In this document: piece after piece, positions 16,813 through 25,114 of the stretch
How positions within the stretch are numbered: position 1 is the first letter of the stretch
Layout: each line of letters starts with the position of its first letter
Assembly (NCBI GenBank): GCA_945913015.1
Contig: CAMECH010000023.1
Coordinates: 1 to 41,872 of the forward strand
Source: an uncultured Bacteroides sp.
Lineage (GTDB): Bacteria > Bacillota > Clostridia > Lachnospirales > Lachnospiraceae
Direction: 5' to 3'
Length of the DNA stretch: 41,872 nucleotides
Program-made: the position numbers and the translations under genes
The notes under the pieces: model-generated
The model's database searches: none
The model's input: the letters and a program-made list of their open reading frames with translations, nothing else
What the model was told of the DNA's origin: nothing

Positions 16813-18291
16813 TCAGTCGTTTTTGCAATCAAGTTCAAACCAGAACTCAACGCCGTTGGAATGATTTTTAACTCCGTATCCCCTGCCACTTGACTCCATT
16901 ACAGCCTTTACTATCGAAAGTCCTATTCCATTGCCGCCATATTCACGTGTCCTGGCCTTATCAACCTTGTAAAACTTGTCCCAGATTTTATCTATATCCT
17001 CCTCAGGAATATTGGCACCCGTGTTAAATACAGAAACTCTGGCAACGTTTCCTTTATTCTGTATGGTAATTTTTATAACCTTCTCAAAATCACAGTGATT
17101 TATTGCATTACTCAGATAATTGGTAATAACCTCCTCGATTTTATACTCATCAGACCACACATATACCGGCTCTTTCTCATCGAAAACAACCTTTATATCC
17201 TTTTGCTCCATCCTGATTTCATTGGCATTTACAATCGAGCGAATCAGTTCTGTCACATCAAATCTTTCCATAACAGGCTCGTCATTCCACTCAAGCTGAT
17301 TAAGTGTAAGAAGCTTTTTAACCATCTCGTTCATCTTTGAAGCCTCATCAATTATCACATCACAGTAAAATTCAGTGCTCTCAGGGTCATCCGAAATCCC
17401 CTCTTTCAAGCCTTCCGCATATCCTTGTATAAGCGCAATCGGAGTCTTTAATTCATGTGACACATTTGACAGAAATTCGCGTCTGTTCTCATCGATTCTG
17501 TTCTTATTCTCAATGTCCTTGCGTAGCTCAATATTGGCAGATTTCAACTGCGATATATTCTTCTCGAGTTTCTCCGACATTCTGTTAATACTGCTGCCGA
17601 GAAGCCCTATCTCGCCCTTATCATCACCTGTATATTTTGCCGCAAAATCCATCTCAGACATACGTTCAGCCACAGAGCTTAACTCCTTAACCGGCTTTGT
17701 TATATAGCTTGAAAATACATACGACACTATAATACTCAGCAACGCGACAATAAAGCCCACATACGCTATGAACCTGTTGGAAATCTCTATACTGTCCTTG
17801 ATACTCTGAATAGGCATTCGCATCATTGCAACATTTCCGTTGGAAAATGTTCCCCATATTTCAAGGTAATAATCTCTCATACGCTTGTCATACGCATTCT
17901 GTATCGTATAGTTGTCAGATTTTTCAATTATTTCAACATGTTCCGGCTGCTTTGCAAAAATGCTGTCAACCACTCTGTCCTTATCGTCACCGTTTTCATT
18001 CTTGGAAGAATAGACAATCTTCCAGCTGCTGTCAACAATAACCACCGAAACACCAACATGCGTGGTTACGCGTTCTATTTCATTGCATAAATCATAGGGA
18101 CTTATCTCGCCGGTATCGTAACGGGAAAGAATATCATCCACCTGATGATATGCGTTCAGAATATCTTCCTTTTTCTCATTGCGGTAGAACCTTGATATAA
18201 ATGTGCTGTTTATAATAAGAATAAGCGCAATAAGCCCTGCAACAATGCAGAGCATAAGCAGCATTATTTTTGTTTTTATTGAATGTCTCAT
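16813..18291 (-). CDS. Two-component sensor histidine kinase
   Basis: The 492-residue protein has two membrane helices (about residues 9-29 and 174-195) flanking an extracellular sensor of about 140 residues, then a HAMP linker (about 197-250). The phosphoacceptor box FLSNVSHELKTPIALIQGY places the histidine at residue 279. The ATPase domain shows NYLSNAINH (N box), VFNTGANIPEEDIDKIWDKF (G1/F) and GGNGIGLSIV (G2). It autophosphorylates and passes phosphate to the regulator encoded 20 bp upstream. AAAGG precedes the ATG at a longish spacing. The signal is not readable from sequence; the neighbouring lipoprotein is a candidate partner. Confidence 0.93.
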   Translation of the reverse strand: MRHSIKTKIMLLMLCIVAGLIALILIINSTFISRFYRNEKKEDILNAYHQVDDILSRYDTGEISPYDLCNEIERVTTHVGVSVVIVDSSWKIVYSSKNENGDDKDRVVDSIFAKQPEHVEIIEKSDNYTIQNAYDKRMRDYYLEIWGTFSNGNVAMMRMPIQSIKDSIEISNRFIAYVGFIVALLSIIVSYVFSSYITKPVKELSSVAERMSEMDFAAKYTGDDKGEIGLLGSSINRMSEKLEKNISQLKSANIELRKDIENKNRIDENRREFLSNVSHELKTPIALIQGYAEGLKEGISDDPESTEFYCDVIIDEASKMNEMVKKLLTLNQLEWNDEPVMERFDVTELIRSIVNANEIRMEQKDIKVVFDEKEPVYVWSDEYKIEEVITNYLSNAINHCDFEKVIKITIQNKGNVARVSVFNTGANIPEEDIDKIWDKFYKVDKARTREYGGNGIGLSIVKAVMESSGRGYGVKNHSNGVEFWFELDCKND

Positions 18292-18311
18292 CAGTGTATA
18301 CGCCTTTCTGA

Positions 18312-18998
18312 TTAATTTTCACACTGGCACTCAAATTTGTAACCCATACCCCATATCGTCTTAATGTAATCACCCTTGCTTCCCATCTTTTTGCGCAGCT
18401 TCTTCACATGTGTATCAATCGTTCTTGCATCACCAAAATAATCATAATTCCACACATTGTTAAGTATTTTCTCTCTTGAAAGCGCAATTCCGTTATTGTC
18501 CACAAAATATTCCAACAGTTCAAACTCTTTGAAACTTAAATCCACTTCCTCGCCGTCAATTCTTACAACATGTGCTGATTTATCTATTTCAATACCGCCT
18601 ATACTTATTACCTCACCTGCATCGGACGAATATGCCCTTCTGATAATCGCATCGACGCGTGCAGTAAGTATCTTTGGGCTGAACGGCTTTGAAATATATT
18701 CATCCGCACCAAGTTCAAACCCCTGAAGCTCGTCATGCTCTTCACCCTTGGCAGTAAGCATAATAATCGGCACCTTTGAATTGCGACGGATTTCCCTGCA
18801 TACCTCCCAGCCGTCCATCTTAGGCATCATTACGTCAAGAATAATCAGCGAAATATCCTTATTCTCGTAAAATGTATCAAGTGCCTGCTCCCCGTCGGCT
18901 GCCTCTATAACCTCGTAGTCCTTGCGCACAAGGAAATCATGTACCAGCTTTCTCATTCTGCTCTCGTCATCAACAACAAGTATCTTAAACTTATCCAT
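18312..18998 (-). CDS. OmpR/PhoB-family response regulator
   Basis: From the ATG at 18998 the product has 228 residues. The receiver domain shows the acidic pair VVDDE, phosphoacceptor Asp-55 in LIILDVMMP, the switch Thr in MLTAKG and the Lys in YISKPF. The C-terminal winged helix shows LSFKEFELLEYF, REKILNNVW and RTIDTHVKKLRKKMG. I chose this start because GGAGA lies just upstream and it begins directly with MDKFKILVVDDE; a longer frame from 19022 has no site. It pairs with the sensor kinase encoded 20 bp downstream. Targets are unknown, but the downstream lipoprotein and pectinesterase fusion are plausible members of the same transcript. Confidence 0.93.
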   Translation of the reverse strand: MDKFKILVVDDESRMRKLVHDFLVRKDYEVIEAADGEQALDTFYENKDISLIILDVMMPKMDGWEVCREIRRNSKVPIIMLTAKGEEHDELQGFELGADEYISKPFSPKILTARVDAIIRRAYSSDAGEVISIGGIEIDKSAHVVRIDGEEVDLSFKEFELLEYFVDNNGIALSREKILNNVWNYDYFGDARTIDTHVKKLRKKMGSKGDYIKTIWGMGYKFECQCEN

Positions 18999-19121
18999 TA
19001 CATTCTCCGTTCCGGGAATCATAAACCTTACGCTCCCTGATATAATTTAATCACAAAACAAACTTTTACAACTGTTGCAGATTATTATATATCCAAATAT
19101 TGACGAAAATGTGAAAAAATA

Positions 19122-19712
19122 TCATCTGATACCCAATTCATTTTCTTTTTGCTTTATCACTGCCTCTCTGCTTTTCAAATCTTCCTCCCACGAAGAATAT
19201 TTGTCCTGCAGCTTTGTCTCATAATTAAGAACCGTCGGGTTTTTACTTGTTGCCGTTATTATAATCATAGCTGCCACCACAATTATAAGCACTATATTTA
19301 AAATAATTGATTTCACCAGATAACCCCTGTATTCTGCCGACTGCTTCTTAAGCTTATTGACAAGCCCTTTCTGCTGCAAAGCCTCACGCCTGTCATCAAG
19401 TGCCTGCTGCAAATCAACATTAATCGGAATCGGTCTTATCTTCTCATTAGGTACAGCTTTATTCTTGTATAAATGCTGCTGGAGTTTCTTAAGGTAATCC
19501 ATTCCGACCTGCGTTTTAAAAAGCTGTTTATCCAGAATACTGTTGTACAGTCTGTATACCTGACCGATATCACTGTAATCTGCCTTGGAAGAAAGATATC
19601 GGACTGCCTCCATCTCTTCTTTTGCCTGCCTTGCGCTCTCTTCGGTTTCGTATGTGTATCCGCCGACAACAAAGCCTTCCGGCCTCTGCTTTAATTCATT
19701 GTTATCCTCCAT
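19122..19712 (-). CDS. Single-pass membrane protein of unknown function
   Basis: I do not recognise a family. From the ATG at 19712, chosen for GGGGG six bases upstream, the product has 196 residues. The N-terminal 130 residues are hydrophilic and mostly helical, with the phrase GFVVGGYTYETEESARQAKEE near the start. One membrane helix spans about residues 133-154. A short charged, coiled-coil-like tail ends the protein. No signal peptide is visible. The frame stays open to 19808, but that extension would translate a terminator-like hairpin. A 123-bp gap separates it from the response regulator gene. Confidence 0.75.
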   Translation of the reverse strand: MEDNNELKQRPEGFVVGGYTYETEESARQAKEEMEAVRYLSSKADYSDIGQVYRLYNSILDKQLFKTQVGMDYLKKLQQHLYKNKAVPNEKIRPIPINVDLQQALDDRREALQQKGLVNKLKKQSAEYRGYLVKSIILNIVLIIVVAAMIIITATSKNPTVLNYETKLQDKYSSWEEDLKSREAVIKQKENELGIR

Positions 19713-19744
19713 ACGCAGCCCCCTTTTACAGCCTTTACCATCAT

Positions 19745-19815
19745 CAAAAAATACCGGGCATCTGTATCGCCTACCAACCATCCTTTTGGTCCTGCATTCG
19801 GTACCCATGCCCGGT
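19745..19815 (-). ncRNA. Structured RNA / terminator-like element between tyrS and the membrane-protein gene
   Basis: On the minus strand ACCGGGCAT (19815-19807) pairs perfectly with ATGCCCGGT (19761-19753), followed directly by A and six T. The 45-nt enclosed loop can form nested pairs (TACC with GGTA, ACC with GGT). A plain terminator rarely carries such a large structured loop. The element could be the tyrS terminator or a ligand- or protein-sensing leader of the downstream gene. I could not match it to a known riboswitch class. Confidence 0.5.
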
Positions 19816-19965
19816 CTCCCACAAATGAACTTCTAACCCCTTTGGTTATATGATTGTTCTTTTGTTAATACAATCTTATCATTTTATTGCTGAAAAATCA
19901 ACGCAATTACGTGAAAAATCAGTTTATTTCGTTAATTTTAATGATTTCTTAACAAATTTTACATA

Positions 19966-21189
19966 TCACATAAAAATCTTCTGAAATGTTTTCTTACCCT
20001 TCTTGAGAACAACGCCCTCGCCCTCGAATTTCTCCGCCGGAATTGTTGTTGTAATGTCGGTAATCTTCTCGCCGTCAAGTGTTATACCGCCCTGTTCAAC
20101 AGCTCTTCTTGCCTCTGAGCGTGATGCAACTATTCCTGTCTTATGGACAAGTGATACAATATCAATCATTCCGTCTGTAAAATCTGCGGCTTCAAGCTTT
20201 GTTGAAGGCATATTTGCAGAATCGCCGCCGCCTGCAAAAATTGCTTTTGCGGCCTCATCCGCCTTCTTTGCCTCTTCTTCTCCATGCACAAGCTTTGTAA
20301 GCTCAAATGCAAGAATTTCTTTTGCCTTATTAAGCTGTGAGCCTTCCCAGCCCTCCATTGCCTTAATCTCGTCAAGCGGAAGAAATGTAAGCATCTTGAG
20401 GCACTTAATTACATCAGAGTCGGCAACATTTCTCCAGTACTGGTAAAACTCATACGGTGTTGTCTTATCTGCATCAAGCCATACCGCACCCGACTGCGTC
20501 TTACCCATCTTCTTGCCCTCAGAGTTGAGAAGAAGATTGATTGTCATTGCATAGGTATCCTTGCCGAGCTTTCTTCTGATAAGTTCAGTTCCGCCAAGCA
20601 TATTACTCCACTGGTCATCACCGCCGAATTCCATATTGCAGCCGTATTTCTGATACAGCATATAGAAATCGTAGCTCTGCATTATCATGTAGTTAAATTC
20701 AAGGAAGCTTAAGCCTCTCTCCATTCTCTGCTTATAGCATTCAGCGGTAAGCATACGGTTGACGCTGAAATGCGGCCCTACTTCACGGAGCACATCAACA
20801 TAATTAAGATTCATAAGCCAGTCCGCATTGTTTACAAGCAGTGCCTTGCCATCTGAAAAATCAATAAATCTTGCCATCTGCTTCTTAAAGCACTCGACAT
20901 TATGGTTTATCGTCTCAACCGTCATCATCTGTCTCATATCAGTGCGCCCCGATGGGTCACCAATCATTGCAGTTCCGCCGCCAATCAGCGCAATCGGCTT
21001 ATTGCCTGCCATCTGCAGTCTCTTCATAAGGCACAGAGCCATGAAGTGTCCCACATGAAGGCTGTCCGCAGTAGGATCAAACCCAATGTAAAATGTAGCC
21101 TTGCCGTTATTAATAAGCTCCTTGATTTCTTCCTCGTCTGTTACCTGCGCAATAAGTCCGCGCTCAACAAGTTCTTCATAAAGTGTCAT
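19966..21189 (-). CDS. tyrS: Tyrosyl-tRNA synthetase
   Basis: This enzyme charges tRNA-Tyr. From the ATG at 21189 it has 407 residues, normal for bacterial TyrRS. It shows the class I signature [15 protein letters not shown] (HIGH variant), [12 protein letters not shown] and [12 protein letters not shown] of the tyrosine pocket, and [15 protein letters not shown] (KMSKS variant KMGKT). The C-terminal S4-like domain follows ([18 protein letters not shown]). I chose this start because CAGGAGA lies 7 bp upstream; the longer frame from 21279 runs back through the T-box terminator. Expression is under a tyrosine-specific T-box and a consensus promoter. A hairpin 150 bp downstream may terminate it. 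Confidence 0.97.
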   Translation of the reverse strand: MTLYEELVERGLIAQVTDEEEIKELINNGKATFYIGFDPTADSLHVGHFMALCLMKRLQMAGNKPIALIGGGTAMIGDPSGRTDMRQMMTVETINHNVECFKKQMARFIDFSDGKALLVNNADWLMNLNYVDVLREVGPHFSVNRMLTAECYKQRMERGLSFLEFNYMIMQSYDFYMLYQKYGCNMEFGGDDQWSNMLGGTELIRRKLGKDTYAMTINLLLNSEGKKMGKTQSGAVWLDADKTTPYEFYQYWRNVADSDVIKCLKMLTFLPLDEIKAMEGWEGSQLNKAKEILAFELTKLVHGEEEAKKADEAAKAIFAGGGDSANMPSTKLEAADFTDGMIDIVSLVHKTGIVASRSEARRAVEQGGITLDGEKITDITTTIPAEKFEGEGVVLKKGKKTFQKIFM

Positions 21190-21212
21190 GTCATATTCTC
21201 CTGTTCTGTTTT

Positions 21213-21558
21213 TAAAAAAATGAGCCCTCTCCAAAAGGACGAGGGCTCTTCCCGTGTTACCACCTTTATTCACGTGCAACTCACATTGCAGGTCTTAGCA
21301 AGTATTAATTGATGTACATTCATACTCAAAGCGTTATAACGTACGCCATTCCGTCACCTCCTAATGCGAACTTCCGTTGCAGCAAAAGATACTTAAAATT
21401 ACCTCTTGCGCTTTCGGACTTTCTTTTCAGAGATGCTGCTTGGGGAGGTATTCACTTCATGCTTTCACTGCGCCTCTCATCAACCGGCTGCTTTCTGTTG
21501 CTTCCGCAATGAAACTACTTGTTCCCGTCACCGCATTTATAATATAAAATTTATAACA
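21213..21558 (-). promoter_or_regulatory. T-box riboswitch, tyrosine-specific, upstream of tyrS
   Basis: This fills most of the 410-bp gap before tyrS. On the minus strand the T-box core GGTGGTAACACGGG (21264-21251) lies just before a terminator with stem GAGCCCTC/GAGGGCTC and a T tract (21248-21213). In Stem I the specifier region reads GTGAATACCTCC, placing the Tyr codon TAC at 21450-21448. TGGT of the core would pair with an ACCA tRNA end. Uncharged tRNA-Tyr should stabilise the antiterminator and allow tyrS transcription. Confidence 0.93.
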
Positions 21559-21564
21559 AAATGA

Positions 21565-21593
21565 ATTATAACGAAAGAAGTGTGTTATGTCAA
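21565..21593 (-). promoter_or_regulatory. Consensus sigma-A promoter for the T-box/tyrS transcript
   Basis: TTGACA (21593-21588), a 17-bp spacer and TATAAT (21570-21565) match the consensus perfectly on the minus strand. It starts just after the DUF6033-like gene stop. Transcription would begin near 21558, giving a leader of about 370 nt. Confidence 0.9.
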
Positions 21594-21599
21594 CATTTT

Positions 21600-22391
21600 T
21601 CAGGCTGTATAATCAACAGACTGTCCTATATATTTTTCACTCTCTGTCTGAACACTGTCAGCCGCATCATCATAAAGAATATTGGACAGCTTATTGTAAA
21701 GCGCCTCAAGCGAGCCTGCGGTAATCACTTCTGTTTCCTCCACGGCTTCTTTCCTTTTTTCTTCGGCAGCCTCTTTCTTCTCTTTTTCAGCCTTCAAAGC
21801 TTTCTCTTCGGCCTTCTCCTCAGCCTTTTCCGCCTGCTTCTTTTCTATGCGCTCCTTCTGAAGCTTAAGGGATTTGTCAATAACTGCAAAAAACGAAGCA
21901 TTTCCACCGTCATCAATTGTCATTCCCACCTGCTTAATCTTTCCCGCACTGCTGCCGTACTGACTCTGCAGGTTGCTTATAACCTGTGATATCTGGTTGG
22001 ATGCGTTGCTGATTATTGACTCATATTTCTTCCTGTACTCCTCATCAACGGTCATCTTCTCAATCTTGTCGGTATCAATCAGGACTACCATTGAACTGCT
22101 GCCGGCGAAGCTTCCGATATTCTTCTTGGCTTCGTCAATCTTGTCCGCATCCACAAGCACAAATTCCGCATTACCAAACTTCTGCTTCAGCTTTTCATAA
22201 TACTCTGCGGCTTTCTTACTGAGCCTGGCATTGCCATAGGTTCTTCCCGACACATCAACCTTATCCGTCATCTTGTCTGTCTTGTCGGTCTTATCCGCCT
22301 TGTCGGTTTTCTGTGCATTCCCGGCATTCTGCCATGCATCCCTGTTCACATATGTATCAGACTGTACATATGCGTTCATTAAATCACTCAT
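21600..22391 (-). CDS. DUF6033-like cytoplasmic protein
   Basis: From the ATG at 22391 (AAGGAGG upstream) the product has 263 residues, with no signal peptide or membrane helix. The start MSDLMNAYVQSDTY is followed by a Lys/Asp/Thr-rich linker with repeated KTDK steps. An ordered part (about residues 55-180) includes YYEKLKQKFG and DADKIDEAKKNIGSF. A long Glu/Lys/Ala coiled coil (about 185-225) and a short C-terminal segment end it. It resembles the DUF6033 family of Lachnospiraceae; I rely on memory for that. Function unknown. A possible sigma-28-type promoter upstream hints at a link with the motility regulon. Confidence 0.7.
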   Translation of the reverse strand: MSDLMNAYVQSDTYVNRDAWQNAGNAQKTDKADKTDKTDKMTDKVDVSGRTYGNARLSKKAAEYYEKLKQKFGNAEFVLVDADKIDEAKKNIGSFAGSSSMVVLIDTDKIEKMTVDEEYRKKYESIISNASNQISQVISNLQSQYGSSAGKIKQVGMTIDDGGNASFFAVIDKSLKLQKERIEKKQAEKAEEKAEEKALKAEKEKKEAAEEKRKEAVEETEVITAGSLEALYNKLSNILYDDAADSVQTESEKYIGQSVDYTA

Positions 22392-22448
22392 ATCTGTTCC
22401 TCCTTGAAAATAAATTTCCCACACATCCATTTGTGGCTTACGCATTAG

Positions 22449-22475
22449 TTATCGTCACATATCCGACAAAAGTTA
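22449..22475 (-). promoter_or_regulatory. Candidate sigma-28 (flagellar SigD/FliA) promoter
   Basis: On the minus strand TAACTTTT (22475-22468), an 11-bp spacer and GACGATAA (22456-22449) match the FliA consensus TAAAGTTT-N11-GCCGATAA at 6 of 8 and 7 of 8 positions. It would start transcription about 50 bp before the DUF6033-like gene. A TTGACA further upstream lacks a convincing -10. Confidence 0.4.
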
Positions 22476-22537
22476 ACAGGAATGTCAATTTAAAATTCAT
22501 TCCGCTTATTTCCTTTTATTCCGGTATTTTCCGTCAT

Positions 22538-22930
22538 TCAGTTGTCAAGATCTTCAGTATCCGACCTGCTTAAAAGATACTTCCTGGTTGCAAACAGACA
22601 CGCTATCGCCACAACACTGATAAGTGTCTGTACCGGCGAGTAATGCTCTACCACCATCTGCCTTGCCGTTGCAAACAAAAGCACTTCAATAACTGAGCTT
22701 GCCGTGTGTCTGCAGAGCATCTTGATAAGCTCGGTTGCGACAGCCAGTGAAAGTGCCCTGTTCAGAAAATAATTCAGTGCATCCTCTCTGTACCATGAAA
22801 TATCAGGATTCAGCATATCAATAACTATCTTGGCAATTCCTATTGCTATAATCGCATATATAACCACAGAAATAATAATTTCTGCCAGATACGAAAGCTC
22901 ATACATCTTTTTTTGTATTTTTTCCTTCAT
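22538..22930 (-). CDS. PsiE-like small membrane protein
   Basis: The 130-residue protein has about four hydrophobic helices (about residues 15-38, 52-70, 77-90 and 97-116). The stretch EVLLFATARQMVVEHYS followed by IACLFATRKYLL resembles the phosphate-starvation-inducible PsiE family. That assignment is by look only. Its start overlaps the end of the VanZ-like gene by 32 bp, in another frame, so translation is probably coupled. Function unknown. Confidence 0.65.
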   Translation of the reverse strand: MKEKIQKKMYELSYLAEIIISVVIYAIIAIGIAKIVIDMLNPDISWYREDALNYFLNRALSLAVATELIKMLCRHTASSVIEVLLFATARQMVVEHYSPVQTLISVVAIACLFATRKYLLSRSDTEDLDN

Positions 22931-23378
22931 TACTCCTCCATTTCATCAAAAGCAGTATTGCTATAAGTCCGCCCGATGTGTCAATAAGCACATCAGCAAA
23001 CTGACCGCTCCTTCCCGGCACAAAAAGCTGATGTATCTCATCTGACATCGCATATATAAATGTTACCGAAATCCCCATAAGATACAGCCTTGCGCTTCTT
23101 AATCCGTTTACATAAAAACCAAACAGCACAGTGCATGTAAACAATGCATATTCCGTCATATGTGCGCCTTTTCTTATCGTAAACTGCAGCTTTTCCACAT
23201 ATGCAGCCCTGTTCTCACCGCCTGCATCAATAATTCCTGCAGCATCCGCCGCATCTATGATATATCCGGCAACACGGTCACTTAACCCCTGTGACTGGTC
23301 TGACTCCTGTCCTGAAAAGCTGCTTATTATCACCGCCATTATTATTGCCGGCAGCCACGCAGCCAATTTGAAAAACAT
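22899..23378 (-). CDS. VanZ-family membrane protein
   Basis: The VanZ motifs are all present: FSGQESDQSQGLSDRV after the first helix, RKGAHMTEYALF in the second region, and YAMSDEIHQLFVPGRSGQFADVLIDTSGG before the last helix. VanZ-type proteins are small polytopic membrane proteins; VanZ itself gives low-level teicoplanin resistance, but most relatives have no known function. The reading frame is open to 23492, but its first part overlaps the pyk terminator, so a downstream start is more likely. I favour the ATG at 23378 (AAAGGT upstream, 159 residues); 23402 (167 residues) is possible. It overlaps the next gene by 32 bp. Confidence 0.8.
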   Translation of the reverse strand: MFFKLAAWLPAIIMAVIISSFSGQESDQSQGLSDRVAGYIIDAADAAGIIDAGGENRAAYVEKLQFTIRKGAHMTEYALFTCTVLFGFYVNGLRSARLYLMGISVTFIYAMSDEIHQLFVPGRSGQFADVLIDTSGGLIAILLLMKWRSNEGKNTKKDV

Positions 23379-23443
23379 CTTACCTTTCAATCCGACCCTC
23401 ATTTCAAAACAATTTATTTGCGGATAAAACATGATAATACTGT

Positions 23444-23493
23444 TTAAAAAATGTGCATAAAACATGTCTCCACGCTCATGCTTTATGCACATT
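23444..23493 (-). terminator. Rho-independent terminator after pyk
   Basis: On the minus strand AATGTGCATAAA-G-CATG (23493-23477) pairs with CATG-T-TTTATGCACATT (23466-23450), with one G/T position inside and a 10-nt loop, followed by a T tract. It lies about 65 bp after the pyk stop and overlaps the open extension of the VanZ-like frame. Confidence 0.8.
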
Positions 23494-23508
23494 ATTCACA
23501 TCATTATA

Positions 23509-23578
23509 CTGTCCGTACTATATTCTGTATTATACTTTCTGTATTATACTTCCTGCATTACACCGTCTGTACTCTTAT
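23509..23578. repeat. 14-bp degenerate tandem repeat across the pyk stop codon
   Basis: Five adjacent 14-bp units: two identical copies of TTCTGTATTATACT (23523-23536 and 23537-23550), with diverged copies on each side (23509-23522, 23551-23564, 23565-23578). The last ones include the final codons and stop of pyk (23558-23560). Confidence 0.75.
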
Positions 23579-24985
23579 CATGTTGGTAAGACCGCGCTTT
23601 GACGCTGTAGGTGAAGTTGCAACACCACCTGTGATTACAACTGTATCACCCTCCTCAACATAGCCTGCATTCTCCGTAACATCGATTGCATGCTGGAAAA
23701 TCATGTCGGTTGAGCGCTCCTGAGCTGTCTTAAGCGGACGTACGCCCCAGTAAATCTGCATCTTACGAAGCACTTCCTCATTAGGTGATGCACCGATAAT
23801 TGTTGCTTCCGGCTTAAGCTTTGAGATAAGCCTTGCCGTAAATCCTGACATTGTAGGGCAGATAATTGCCTTGGCATGAAGGCTTGCCGCCGTAGTTACT
23901 GCCGCATTACTTACGGCACTTGAGATTCCTCTCCTGTTGTGAAGCTTTGCATTGTCAGTAAGATGTAAATCAAGATACTGCTCTGTTGTCTCTGCAATCT
24001 GTGCCATCATCTTGAGTGCTTCCAAAGGATACTTACCCTGTGCAGTCTCACCTGAAAGCATTACTGCATCGGTACCGTCATAAATGGCATTGGCAACGTC
24101 AGTAACCTCAGCTCTTGTAGGACGAGGATTGCGCATCATTGAATCGAGCATCTGTGTAGCTGTAATAACAGGCTTATATGCCGCATTACATTTCTTGATA
24201 ATCATCTTCTGGATATGAGGAACATCCTGTGCCGGAATCTCAACACCCATATCACCGCGGGCAACCATGATTCCGTCACTGACCTTGATAATCTCATCAA
24301 TATTGGCAATACCTTCGGCATTCTCAATCTTTGCGATTACAGGAATGTCGCTGTCATGTGCCCAGAGAATCTCTTTGATTTCCTGAATACAAGCCGCATT
24401 ACGTACAAATGAAGCAGCAATAAAATCATATCCCTGTTCAACGGCAAAGAGAATATCCTCTTTATCCTTGTCCGTAATACCCGGAAGACGGATACTTACA
24501 TTAGGTACATTGACACCCTTCTTCTGTCCGAGTTCTCCTCCGTTAATTACCTTACATACAATATCTGTTCCGTTAACAACTTCTATAACATTAAGCTCAA
24601 TCAGACCGTCGTCAATAAGGATTACATTTCCCTTTGAAACATCTGCAGGAAGACCTGCATATGTAATTGACACCTCATTTTCATTACCTACAATATCTCT
24701 TGTTGTAAGAGTAAATGTCTGACCATCCTTAAGCTTAAGCTTTGTGTCATCCTTAAGAATTCCTGTACGGATTTCAGGTCCCTTTGTATCAAGAAGCATG
24801 GCAATAGGTATCCCAAGTTCTTCTCTTACGCTCTTAATAATATCAACTCTGCCCTTCTGCTCCTCATGGTCACCATGTGAAAAGTTGAATCTGGCAATAT
24901 CCATTCCCGCAAGTGCCATCTGCTTAACGAGCTCTCTGTCGTTAGTATTAGGGCCCATTGTACAAATAATCTTTGTCTTCTTCAT
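23558..24985 (-). CDS. pyk: Pyruvate kinase
   Basis: Pyruvate kinase makes pyruvate and ATP from phosphoenolpyruvate and ADP. From the ATG at 24985 the product has 475 residues, the short form without the extra C-terminal PEP-utiliser domain seen in some Firmicutes. It shows KIICTMGPNTND at the start, DTKGPEIRTG, the active-site signature VIAKIENAEGIANIDEI, MVARGDMGVEI and MLSGETAQGKYP. GGAGGAA precedes the ATG, and the open frame upstream of it has no site. It has its own consensus-like promoter and a strong terminator. Its last codons fall inside a 14-bp tandem repeat. Confidence 0.97.
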   Translation of the reverse strand: MKKTKIICTMGPNTNDRELVKQMALAGMDIARFNFSHGDHEEQKGRVDIIKSVREELGIPIAMLLDTKGPEIRTGILKDDTKLKLKDGQTFTLTTRDIVGNENEVSITYAGLPADVSKGNVILIDDGLIELNVIEVVNGTDIVCKVINGGELGQKKGVNVPNVSIRLPGITDKDKEDILFAVEQGYDFIAASFVRNAACIQEIKEILWAHDSDIPVIAKIENAEGIANIDEIIKVSDGIMVARGDMGVEIPAQDVPHIQKMIIKKCNAAYKPVITATQMLDSMMRNPRPTRAEVTDVANAIYDGTDAVMLSGETAQGKYPLEALKMMAQIAETTEQYLDLHLTDNAKLHNRRGISSAVSNAAVTTAASLHAKAIICPTMSGFTARLISKLKPEATIIGASPNEEVLRKMQIYWGVRPLKTAQERSTDMIFQHAIDVTENAGYVEEGDTVVITGGVATSPTASKRGLTNMIRVQTV

Positions 24986-25043
24986 ATTATTTATGTTCCT
25001 CCAATAAATTTCTATATAAAACACTTGTACATACATAATATAT

Positions 25044-25071
25044 GTTATATGTTAATCAGCTTGTCTGTCAA
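25044..25071 (-). promoter_or_regulatory. Candidate sigma-A promoter for pyk
   Basis: On the minus strand TTGACA (25071-25066), a 16-bp spacer and TATAAC (25049-25044) lie about 60 bp before the pyk start. The gap to the rhomboid-like gene is under 130 bp and holds no other clear signal. Confidence 0.75.
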
Positions 25072-25114
25072 CCGATTTTTAAGCAAAAATGCGTAAAATA
25101 ATTATTTAGATGCT

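Noticed and set aside
19753-19815. Cyclic-di-GMP-I (GEMM) riboswitch
   Set aside because: The GGTAGG stretch looked suggestive, but the conserved GCACAGGGCAAA half and the tetraloop helix are missing.
20003-20446. 147-codon plus-strand open frame opposite tyrS
   Set aside because: Low-complexity Ser/Pro-rich translation with no ribosome-binding site, antisense to a certain gene; typical shadow frame.
23403-23492. Longer N-terminus for the VanZ-like protein
   Set aside because: The extension overlaps the pyk terminator and lacks a proper ribosome-binding site.
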